From: an uncultured Pseudomonadota bacterium
Lineage (GTDB): Bacteria > Myxococcota_A > Bradymonadia > Bradymonadales > Bradymonadaceae
DNA length: 64,000 nucleotides
Direction of reading: 5' to 3'
Assembly (NCBI GenBank): GCA_913057905.1
Contig: CAJXPB010000001.1
Coordinates: forward strand, 1,054,001-1,118,000
A program made the position numbers and the translations under genes. Positions 7,744 to 22,439 of the stretch are shown here, piece after piece. The first letter of the stretch is position 1, and each line of letters starts with the position of its first letter. The notes under the pieces were generated by a model. It was given only the letters and a program-made list of their open reading frames with translations, was not told the origin of the DNA and did not search any database.

Positions 7744-8396
7744 CGGCTCGACACCCGGTCGAGAGTCCCGCCGCTCAATTCGAGGAGACGTCCGTCGAAG
7801 CTCGGCGGCTCACGACGCCCGAGCGTGACGACGGCGGATCCCGAGGCGACGCACGTCGACAGGCGCGTCGCAAGACGTTCCGACCAGGGCTGCTCGGCGT
7901 CGAAGACCCCGTCGAGTACCACGAGCGAAGGGGTGCCGACCGTGGCCCTCAGAGACGCCAGCAATCGACGACGACCGTCGCTCAATTGTCGAACCGGGCG
8001 TTCCCGCACCGAATCGAGATCAAACTCCGAGATCAGCGCATCGACCCGCGCTGGAGCGCCGTCGGTCCGCTGCCGGGCCAGGTCCGGAACCAGCAAATTT
8101 TCCGTCACCGAGCGTTCCTCCAGGAGCATCGGCGGCTGCTCGCATGCACCGATCCGTCGACGCAACTTCGCCCATCCGTCTCGGTCCAGTCGGTCGGTAT
8201 TGCGGCCTCCCAGAAGCAGACGTCCTCGGCCGGGCATGGCCCGACCACTCAGACACGAAGACAGCACGCTCTTGCCCGAGCCCTGCTCTCCGACGATCGA
8301 CACCCACTCTCCGTCGTCGACTTCCAGATTCAGCCCATCGAAGAGAGGGACTTCGCCCACTCTCCGGTGAACGGTCACATCGAAGAGGGCGATCAT
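7740..8396 (-). CDS. ftsE: FtsE-like ABC ATPase with degenerate catalytic residues
   Basis: The 218-residue product is an ABC ATPase of FtsE length. Walker A is intact (G36-EQGSGKS43) and the Q-loop glutamine is present (Q87). The signature motif reads LSDGR (138-142) instead of LSGGQ. Walker B ends in Asp162 followed by Gly163, where the catalytic Glu is expected. The switch position after VVT is Leu191 instead of His. ATP binding seems possible but hydrolysis doubtful. It overlaps both neighbours by 4 bases (unknown gene upstream, ftsX downstream). The FtsX and EnvC-like partners support the FtsE call over LolD. A second, canonical FtsE elsewhere in the genome cannot be excluded. Confidence 0.78.
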   Translation of the reverse strand: MIALFDVTVHRRVGEVPLFDGLNLEVDDGEWVSIVGEQGSGKSVLSSCLSGRAMPGRGRLLLGGRNTDRLDRDGWAKLRRRIGACEQPPMLLEERSVTENLLVPDLARQRTDGAPARVDALISEFDLDSVRERPVRQLSDGRRRLLASLRATVGTPSLVVLDGVFDAEQPWSERLATRLSTCVASGSAVVTLGRREPPSFDGRLLELSGGTLDRVSSR

Positions 8397-9127
8397 TTTT
8401 CGATATACGGGTTCAAAAGAGGCACCAGCGTCAAGTCATCGGCAGGCTCGGCGACACCTCGCCAGGCTGTCGCCCCGGTCTCGGGCCATTCCCAGCGCTC
8501 ATCATCGGCCAGCGCCGCTCCGAGGTCACTGTCGAAGTCCGGCTCCGCACGGGACTGTTCTTTGAGCCGCTGGATGTTCTCATCGCGCACTTCCCGACGC
8601 CGCTCTTCGCTCTCGGAGCGCTCCGCGTTGCCCGACTCCGACTCCCCGGACGAAGAGGACTCGTCGGCCAGATCGGCTTCATCGAGGTGGTCCTTCAACT
8701 CGTCGAGACTGACGTGCTTGCGGGCCTGATTTTCGTGGAATTGCTGGACGGCCTCTTCGCCCTGCTCCTCGATCTTTCGCGCCTTCGCCGGCACGCGGTC
8801 CTGACCCGGCTCGAAGTCCTCGATCTCGGCCTCCGCCGGCTCCGTCTCCTTCGGTTCCAGGCCGACCTGCTCGTCGTATTCTCCCGAGGCCAGCCGCTTG
8901 TAGAGCCCACGGTGCGTCGCCCACATCAGCGACTTCACCTTCTCCTCGGCAGTCGCCTCATCGTACTCCTCCAGAAGATCGCCGTACGAGACGATCTCGG
9001 TGTCCAGAATCTGACCCTTGTGAAAGATCTGAGACTCGATCCGCGGGTCGTTTTCACCGTGATCTTCGGTCTGGATATGGAACTTCTTGTCCCGGTAGTC
9101 GACGTCGTTGTTGTATCCAATCAGCAT
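8393..9127 (-). CDS. Unknown protein leading the ftsEX operon
   Basis: The 244-residue product starts with about 50 residues that look like a compact domain, with the segment KKFHIQTEDHGENDPRIESQ followed by FHKGQILDTEIVSY. I recall similar QTED-containing amino-terminal segments in uncharacterised deltaproteobacterial proteins but cannot name a family. The remainder is highly charged and probably disordered (Ser/Glu-rich at about 155-185). It ends with a short segment, LTLVPLLNPYIEK, that could be a docking peptide. There is no signal peptide or membrane helix, so it is cytoplasmic. Its stop overlaps the ftsE start, so it is translated with the division module; a regulatory or adaptor role is inference. 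Confidence 0.7.
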   Translation of the reverse strand: MLIGYNNDVDYRDKKFHIQTEDHGENDPRIESQIFHKGQILDTEIVSYGDLLEEYDEATAEEKVKSLMWATHRGLYKRLASGEYDEQVGLEPKETEPAEAEIEDFEPGQDRVPAKARKIEEQGEEAVQQFHENQARKHVSLDELKDHLDEADLADESSSSGESESGNAERSESEERRREVRDENIQRLKEQSRAEPDFDSDLGAALADDERWEWPETGATAWRGVAEPADDLTLVPLLNPYIEK

Positions 9128-9405
9128 GACAGCCGCTCATCCCTGAGGGTCTCTTTAGCACTCCCGACGGCGAGATAATTCTACCATAGACACGGATCGG
9201 TCGACAGACGCTCCGCGTCTGGAAGCGACATTCAGTCCATTACTAAAGGACTCGTGAACGGACTCGTAAATAAATCAGCCTATATCGGCTGACCGTATCT
9301 ATTCATGCGAAATGGCATGATTGACGAACGAAGACCACAAAACCATGCTCCTGGAAGCCAGCAGCCTGGAATTCCGCAGCTACACGCACGCAGGATTGGA
9401 CCGAC
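9128..9405. other. Divergent intergenic region, ftsEX operon / murI
   Basis: This 278-base region separates the minus-strand division operon from murI. Visible elements are a palindrome TCAGCC-TATATC-GGCTGA (9275-9292), a direct repeat of GGACTCGT (from about 9249), an inverted repeat CAGACG-CTCCG-CGTCTG near 9205, and on the minus strand a TAGAAT -10-like hexamer (9183-9178) without a convincing -35. No RNA gene is seen. Confidence 0.4.
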
Positions 9406-10248
9406 ATGGGAGCATCTGAGAGAGACCGGCCCATCGGAGTCTTCGACAGCGGGGTCGGCGGGTTGACCGTCATGCGCGCGCTCGTCGAGACCTTGCCCGC
9501 CGAAGACATCGTCTATCTGGGGGACACCGCGCGGGTTCCCTACGGAAACCGGGCCGCATCGACGGTGCGTCGCTACGCTGTCAACGCCACGGGGACGTTG
9601 ATGGAAAAGGACATCAAGGCGCTGGTGGTGGCGTGCAACACGGCGACGGCCCACGCGCTGGGGACGTTGAAGGAGACCTGGGACGTTCCGGTCATCGGGG
9701 TCGTCGAACCGGTGGCAAAGCGAGTACTGGAGGTCACAAAGACGGGAATCGTCGGCGTCCTGGGGACGCGCGGAACCGTGCGCAGCGACTGTTATCCCGA
9801 GGCGATCCGGCGGCTCGACCGGCACGGTGGGGCGCCGCGGATCGAGGAGATCCATCAGGTGGCGTGCCCATTGCTGGTACCCCTCGCCGAAGAGGGGTGG
9901 TCGACGGGGTCGGTCGCCGAGGAAGTGGCGGCCGAGTACCTCTCGAGGCTACCGGATCTGGACTTCGACACGCTGGTGTTGGGGTGCACTCATTATCCGC
10001 TGCTTCGCGATACGCTGGCGGCGGTGGCCAGGCGGCGCTTCGGTCGGGAGGTTACACTGCTCGATTCGGCGACGTGCACCGCGGATGAAGTCGAAGCAAC
10101 TCTGAGGTCGCGAAATCTGTTGAGTGGGGCCGAAGAGAGCGAACACGAATTCCTTCTGACCGACCTGTCTCCCGCGTTTGTCGAGATGGCGGAGCGATTT
10201 TTTGGCACATCACCTCGCTCGATGACCCACGTGGACATCACCGAGTGA
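9406..10248 (+). CDS. murI: Glutamate racemase
   Basis: The 280-residue product carries all MurI hallmarks: IGVFDSGVGGLTV (residues 10-22) with the catalytic-base Asp/Ser region, VYLGDTARVPYG, the first catalytic cysteine in VVACNTATA, and the second in LGCTHYPLL. It converts L-glutamate to D-glutamate for peptidoglycan synthesis in the cytoplasm. Length is normal for the family. It is transcribed divergently from the FtsEX-EnvC operon, which places two cell-wall functions around one intergenic region, and ends 1 base before the convergent degenerate amidotransferase gene. The first ATG follows a weak GGA. Confidence 0.97.
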   Translation: MGASERDRPIGVFDSGVGGLTVMRALVETLPAEDIVYLGDTARVPYGNRAASTVRRYAVNATGTLMEKDIKALVVACNTATAHALGTLKETWDVPVIGVVEPVAKRVLEVTKTGIVGVLGTRGTVRSDCYPEAIRRLDRHGGAPRIEEIHQVACPLLVPLAEEGWSTGSVAEEVAAEYLSRLPDLDFDTLVLGCTHYPLLRDTLAAVARRRFGREVTLLDSATCTADEVEATLRSRNLLSGAEESEHEFLLTDLSPAFVEMAERFFGTSPRSMTHVDITE

Positions 10249-11094
10249 TCAGGCCGAATCGCTGCGCAGTTCGTCGATCGACTCGACGTGGCGTTCCCAA
10301 CTCGAGTCCACCCACAGAATGCTCCGCTCGGGGATCGACTCCCATGCATCGGACGGCGGTTCATCGGCCGAGACGATCATCGCGGCCCGGAATTGCGGAT
10401 ACTTGCTCTGGCCCGGACGATGCCCGGCAAACAGGGGATCGTCCTCGATGGTCTCGATGCCGTGGAAGGTCCGAACCCACAGGGGGCCTTCGGTCCGTGC
10501 GCCCATCAGAAGTCGTTCCGAGATCGTCACGACCGAACCGGCGCGTTCGGCCCCTTCGCTGAGGGCCTCGGTCGCGTAGATCGAATCGGCCAAGACCTGC
10601 GCACACTGCCGCGGCGAACTCTCCGAGAGGCCGAATCCACCGGCATCGCTGAGGCCGGCCAGAAAAACGTGGAACGCGATCTCGGCGGCGGTGTCACCGG
10701 CGATGTTCCGGCGAATATGGTCCGGAATCGACTCCACACAGTCGACGCCGTCCTCGAGCAGCGAGGCTTGTTGCTGCGTCTGCGCATACACCCAGGTCCG
10801 GAATCCGAAGGGCTGTAGATCCGGCGGTTCGACGCGGCCCTGCTCGAATCGATTTTCGTAGGCGACAAACTCCCGAGACGGAATATCGGTCATCAGGTCC
10901 GCGAAGGACCCACTGCCGCGACTCTGCGGCGGCCGCTTGCGCAGCAGCGAACGTCCCTCCTGCACCCATCCGACTCCTCGACCCGCTTCGGCGTCAGCCG
11001 ATGCATCGGAGACCTTCAGCTCGTCGGCCACCTTCTGCAATACGGCGTGCGTGAGGGTATCGTCACTGCATGTGTAACCGACGATTCGCGTCAT
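10249..11094 (-). CDS. Degenerate class-II glutamine amidotransferase-fold protein (YafJ/EgtC-like)
   Basis: The 281-residue product follows the YafJ/EgtC pattern in order. It starts TRIVGYTCSD (family: MCRLLGY), then has GVGWVQEG (GWGIGWY), FVAYENRFEQGRVEPPDLQPF (FVAHVRxATxG...NTHPF), WVYAQTQ (WxFAHNG) and GDTAAEIAFHVFLAGL (GxTDSExLFxLLL). Every catalytic feature is changed: the nucleophile Cys2 is Thr2, the substrate Arg/His region is YEN, and the oxyanion Asn-Gly is TQ. The fold is therefore probably retained without glutaminase activity. AAGGAGAG precedes the ATG. The gene stands alone, convergent with murI. Its actual role is unknown. Confidence 0.65.
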   Translation of the reverse strand: MTRIVGYTCSDDTLTHAVLQKVADELKVSDASADAEAGRGVGWVQEGRSLLRKRPPQSRGSGSFADLMTDIPSREFVAYENRFEQGRVEPPDLQPFGFRTWVYAQTQQQASLLEDGVDCVESIPDHIRRNIAGDTAAEIAFHVFLAGLSDAGGFGLSESSPRQCAQVLADSIYATEALSEGAERAGSVVTISERLLMGARTEGPLWVRTFHGIETIEDDPLFAGHRPGQSKYPQFRAAMIVSADEPPSDAWESIPERSILWVDSSWERHVESIDELRSDSA

Positions 11095-11255
11095 GGTTTA
11101 CTCTCCTTCGGCTTGTCGGAACCCTCCCCTGCGAGCATACTGGGAGGAGCGTGCGGGCGCCGGTTGGCCCGGAATGACTCATTCGGATAACACGGTCAGC
11201 CCCGCCGAGGATTCCACGGAGGTCTTTCTTTTCACCTCATCCAACCCAGCCGACT

Positions 11256-12017
11256 ATGAAAAGCTACCGAGCGGTCTTGCTCGACGTCGAAGGGACCACG
11301 ACCCCCATCTCTTTCGTCTACGAGACTCTGTTTCCGTACGCCCGTCGGAACCTGGGCACGTTTCTTCGTGAGAACTGGGACGACCCCGAGGTCAGACAGG
11401 ACGTCGAACTGGTCGTCCAGGAGGCCAAAGAGCTCGCCCGGGACCACGCCGACGAACCGGATTTCGTGCCCGTCCCCGACCAGCCCCCCAGCGACGATGT
11501 TCTGCGGACCTCGGTGGTCCGGCATCTGGAATGGCAGATGGATCGGGACCTGAAGACGACCGGCCTCAAATCGATTCAGGGTCGGGTCTGGAAGAGCGGA
11601 TACACCGAAGGCAACCTCAAGGCACCCGTCTACGAGGATGTGCCCGAGGCCTTCGAGGTCTGGGACAAACGAGACGTCCCGCTGCACATCTACTCTTCGG
11701 GGAGCGTGGAGGCCCAGCGCCTGCTGTTCTCGAATACCGAGCGCGGCGATCTCACCGGGGCTATCGACGGCTATCACGACACCCGAACGGGTCCCAAAAA
11801 AGAGGCGGACAGCTACGGAACCATCGCGGAGTCTATCGGGGTCTCCGCCGGTGACATCGTCTTCGTCACCGACGACCTCGACGAAGCGCGCGCCGCCGAC
11901 GACGCGGGCTGCCAGGCCATCATCAGTCGGCGGCCGGGCAATCCCGAGATCGGCGCCCACGACTTCGAGGAGGTTGAGACGCTCAGCCCCGTCGTCGAAG
12001 CCGGAGCGGGCTCATAG
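11256..12017 (+). CDS. mtnC: Acireductone synthase (enolase-phosphatase E1)
   Basis: The 253-residue product begins with the HAD motif LLDVEGTTTPISFV, where DxEGTT replaces the usual HAD DxDGT and is diagnostic of MtnC. Further support comes from SSGSVEAQRLLF (HAD motif II), the lysine in GPKKEADSY (motif III) and FVTDDLDEARAADDAG (motif IV). MtnC enolises and dephosphorylates 2,3-diketo-5-methylthiopentyl-1-phosphate in methionine salvage. No other salvage gene is nearby. No good ribosome site precedes the ATG at 11256; GGAGG at about 11218 is too distant, and there is no alternative in-frame start close by. It overlaps the next gene's end by 6 bases, tail to tail. Confidence 0.95.
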   Translation: MKSYRAVLLDVEGTTTPISFVYETLFPYARRNLGTFLRENWDDPEVRQDVELVVQEAKELARDHADEPDFVPVPDQPPSDDVLRTSVVRHLEWQMDRDLKTTGLKSIQGRVWKSGYTEGNLKAPVYEDVPEAFEVWDKRDVPLHIYSSGSVEAQRLLFSNTERGDLTGAIDGYHDTRTGPKKEADSYGTIAESIGVSAGDIVFVTDDLDEARAADDAGCQAIISRRPGNPEIGAHDFEEVETLSPVVEAGAGS

Positions 12018-12911
12018 TTCCGACGGCTCGCTTGCTGCCGGCTCGGAGGCCCCTTCCGTGCCCGCACCCTCCGTGCCCGTAGCGTCGGAGGCGTCGACAT
12101 CCGCGGCCCCGCCCTGTCCGAGCGCCGTGGCCGAGGCGGAGGCCGCCGCTTCCGGTGCCAGGAGCCCTCCAACCCAGCCGCTGGAGGTTTCGCCGATGCT
12201 GACGAATCCACCGAGTCCGCCACCGCTGATCTCGCTGACCGCGGTCGCCGGCCAGTGCCCATGCTCGACCAACGCCTCACCGGCCGAATCGGCCATCGGC
12301 ACCGTGAGACCGAGGGTCAAAAGAAGCGATGCGGCGCTGAGCCACCAGCGGAATTTCCCGCGGCTTCCGGCGGCTCGATACAGGCCGAAGGGAATGCCGG
12401 CGGTCACGAGCGACGACATGATCAAAATCAGCCAGCCGGCGGAGACCCAGGTTCCAAGGTAGGCTCCCAGCAGCCAGCCGAAGGCGAGGACCGGCAACGC
12501 GTAGATCAACCACAGGCCCCCTTTGAGCGCCCATCGCCAGCTTCGAGAGGACGATCCCGAGGAGTCCGACGCCTCTTTCTGCTCGCCAGCTCCTCCTTTT
12601 TTCGTCTCGCTGCCGGATGTTTGGTCCGACCCGCCGGCATCGTCGGCCGTCTCGGCGGGCATCTGATCGTCCATGCCCAGATCCGACAGGTCCGGTCCCT
12701 GTTGGTCGACCTCGGCGGTCTTCGACGGCTTGGAGCCGCCGGACGAAGCCTCCGAATCGTCGGCCTCCAGGTCGGCCAGAAACGACTCGATGTCCTCGTC
12801 GTCCATCGATTCTTCCGCACTCGATCCGCCCCCCTGATCGGCCTTCGATTCGAGGTCGCTCAACAGCGAGTTGAGCTCTTCGTCGCTCATTTCCTTGTCG
12901 TCTTCGCTCAT
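12012..12911 (-). CDS. Acidic membrane protein with repeated short motif, unknown function
   Basis: The 299-residue product has a disordered acidic amino-terminal half (residues 1-125, rich in S/D/E/G), three or four membrane helices at about 128-150, 153-175 and 188-208, and a low-complexity Ala/Ser/Glu tail. Two copies of a short motif stand out in the acidic part: MSDEELNSLLSDLES (8-22) and MDDEDIESFLADLEA (about 36-50). Such amphipathic S/D-D/E-E-x-x-S-x-L-x-D-L units are plausible binding motifs. The fold family is not recognised. AAAGG precedes the start. It is the last gene of a minus-strand run, after the DUF2203 gene. Confidence 0.65.
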   Translation of the reverse strand: MSEDDKEMSDEELNSLLSDLESKADQGGGSSAEESMDDEDIESFLADLEADDSEASSGGSKPSKTAEVDQQGPDLSDLGMDDQMPAETADDAGGSDQTSGSETKKGGAGEQKEASDSSGSSSRSWRWALKGGLWLIYALPVLAFGWLLGAYLGTWVSAGWLILIMSSLVTAGIPFGLYRAAGSRGKFRWWLSAASLLLTLGLTVPMADSAGEALVEHGHWPATAVSEISGGGLGGFVSIGETSSGWVGGLLAPEAAASASATALGQGGAADVDASDATGTEGAGTEGASEPAASEPSEL

Positions 12912-12984
12912 CGGCAGCCTTTGGCGAGGTCAGTCGGACTCATTGACGTTCCGAGAGGGTAACACACGGACCCGTCGGTCTCAT

Positions 12985-13482
12985 TCATTCTGACCGGGTG
13001 GCGACGTCCAGTTCATCGATCGGGCGGCGGTCCTGGACTCCCTCATGGATCCCGTGCCACCAGCGGACCTCGGGCTCTCCGAATTCCCAGCACAGAAAGA
13101 TCTCTTCATCGCCTGAACGGGCCCGCAGGTCGACCAGCGGCGGCTCGACCTCCATGATTCGAATGCCCGCCGATTCGATGCGGTTTCCGATCTCCTGCAT
13201 CGTATCCATCAGCCCGTCGAGCATGGCCCGGTCGATCAATTCATCGAGCTCAGGCCCCGGATCCTCCGACAGCGGCCACGGCTGTTCGGCCTGGGCCATG
13301 GCCTCGGTGGCCGAATGCATCTCGGCCTCCCGGGCCTCCAGTGCTTCGATGCGCCGCTGGACGTATCTGCCGTGCATCCGCAACTGTAGGATCTTCTCGA
13401 AGGCCTCCTGGAACTCGGGAACCAGAGCGTTGGCTTCCTCGAGAGTGAAATACGTGTCTGGCGACGAATTCTGATCGAGCAT
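12985..13482 (-). CDS. DUF2203-family protein
   Basis: The 165-residue product matches DUF2203: it begins with a YFTLEEANALVPEFQEAFEKI helix, continues with a coiled helical middle, and ends with the conserved block GIRIMEVEPPLVDLRA...EEIFLCWEFGEPEVRWWH. Proteins of this family are soluble, about 120-180 residues, and of unknown function. I chose the ATG at 13482, because the longer GTG start at 13509 lies inside the rpoC terminator stem. Lying just after that terminator, it may be expressed by read-through or its own promoter; a TTGACA hexamer occurs right after the T-tract, but I see no good -10. Confidence 0.85.
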   Translation of the reverse strand: MLDQNSSPDTYFTLEEANALVPEFQEAFEKILQLRMHGRYVQRRIEALEAREAEMHSATEAMAQAEQPWPLSEDPGPELDELIDRAMLDGLMDTMQEIGNRIESAGIRIMEVEPPLVDLRARSGDEEIFLCWEFGEPEVRWWHGIHEGVQDRRPIDELDVATRSE

Positions 13483-13497
13483 GACAGTCCGTGTGTC

Positions 13498-13540
13498 AAA
13501 AAAAACCACCCTTCTCCCATCGCTGGGATCCGGGTGGCTT
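13498..13540 (-). terminator. Rho-independent terminator of rpoBC
   Basis: On the minus strand, CCACCC (13537-13532) pairs with GGGTGG (13511-13506), with an inner stem TCCCA-GCGA-TGGGA, followed by eight T residues (13505-13498). It starts about 32 bases after the rpoC stop. This is a textbook intrinsic terminator. Confidence 0.88.
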
Positions 13541-13571
13541 TAGATGTGTCCGCATCCGCGAGACCGGTCGG

Positions 13572-17729
<4,158 letters not shown>

Positions 17730-17734
17730 GGTTT

Positions 17735-17740
17735 CCTCCT
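17735..17740 (-). promoter_or_regulatory. Ribosome binding site AGGAGG for TTG-started rpoC
   Basis: AGGAGG is perfect and sits 5 bases before TTG at 17729-17727, where the conserved RpoC amino terminus begins. This decides the start. The remaining rpoB-rpoC spacer (to 17873) shows no gene. Confidence 0.8.
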
Positions 17741-17873
17741 GGTGTCGACCTGAGCGGTCGATTCTTTCGGGTCGGCCGAGGGCCGGGCTGACCGCAGTCA
17801 ACCCGACCGTCCGGCGACCTCTCGATCAGTATGACCGTGTCGATGGGTCGCGTTCGGGCGAGTCGGTTCGCCG

Positions 17874-22097
<4,224 letters not shown>

Positions 22098-22305
22098 TCT
22101 CTCTCCTTCGGAAGCGTCGTCGATTGGGGAAATCGAAGTACAAAACACGTCGTACAACCGGGCGGCGTCGGCGGCCGGGGCCCGGGACCGTCGGGCTCGC
22201 CGTACAGAGACGCCACGGCCCCTTTCGGCGGATACGTCATCCTCCACGCCGAAGGGGGCGCGCTCATGTTGTAGACGATGTCGTTATTTAAAGCTGATTC
22301 ATATC

Positions 22306-22329
22306 GGCGGCGACTCCGGAGTCGCCGCC
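22306..22329. repeat. Perfect 24-base palindrome in the rpoB leader
   Basis: The arm GGCGGCGACTCC (22306-22317) is immediately followed by its exact reverse complement (22318-22329). It could be a hairpin that ends transcription of the upstream kinase gene (no T-tract follows on the minus strand), an attenuator for rpoBC, or a protein-binding site. Confidence 0.75.
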
Positions 22330-22368
22330 TGGACGTTGAATGATTCGGCGCACGATACGACACTGGCA

Positions 22369-22395
22369 CGTAGCCGCCAATGCGCCACAAGTCAA
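22369..22395 (-). promoter_or_regulatory. Candidate rpoBC promoter
   Basis: On the minus strand TTGACT (22395-22390) is followed, 17 bases later, by TACGTG within GGCTACG (22375-22369). The -35 is good and the -10 poor, but the arrangement is repeated upstream of rpsD (24650-24677), which raises its credibility. Confidence 0.35.
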
Positions 22396-22439
22396 GGCCG
22401 ACAAGAGTACGGACGACTACCCCCGGCGTCAACCCCGTG

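Larger units (their letters stand above)
22098..22439. other. rpoB upstream region (342 bases)
   Basis: This stretch between the end of the NERD-kinase gene and the rpoB start holds no gene I can support. It contains a candidate promoter (22369-22395), a perfect 24-base palindrome (22306-22329) and an AT-rich segment (about 22281-22303) on its rpoB side. It probably acts as the rpoBC promoter and untranslated leader. Confidence 0.5.

Noticed and set aside
13483-13509. Longer GTG start for the DUF2203 gene
   Set aside because: It would start within the rpoC terminator stem and encode poly-Phe from the T-tract; the ATG at 13482 fits the family better.
17730-17801. Upstream ATG for rpoC
   Set aside because: The extra 24 residues are unlike any RpoC amino terminus and include the ribosome binding site.
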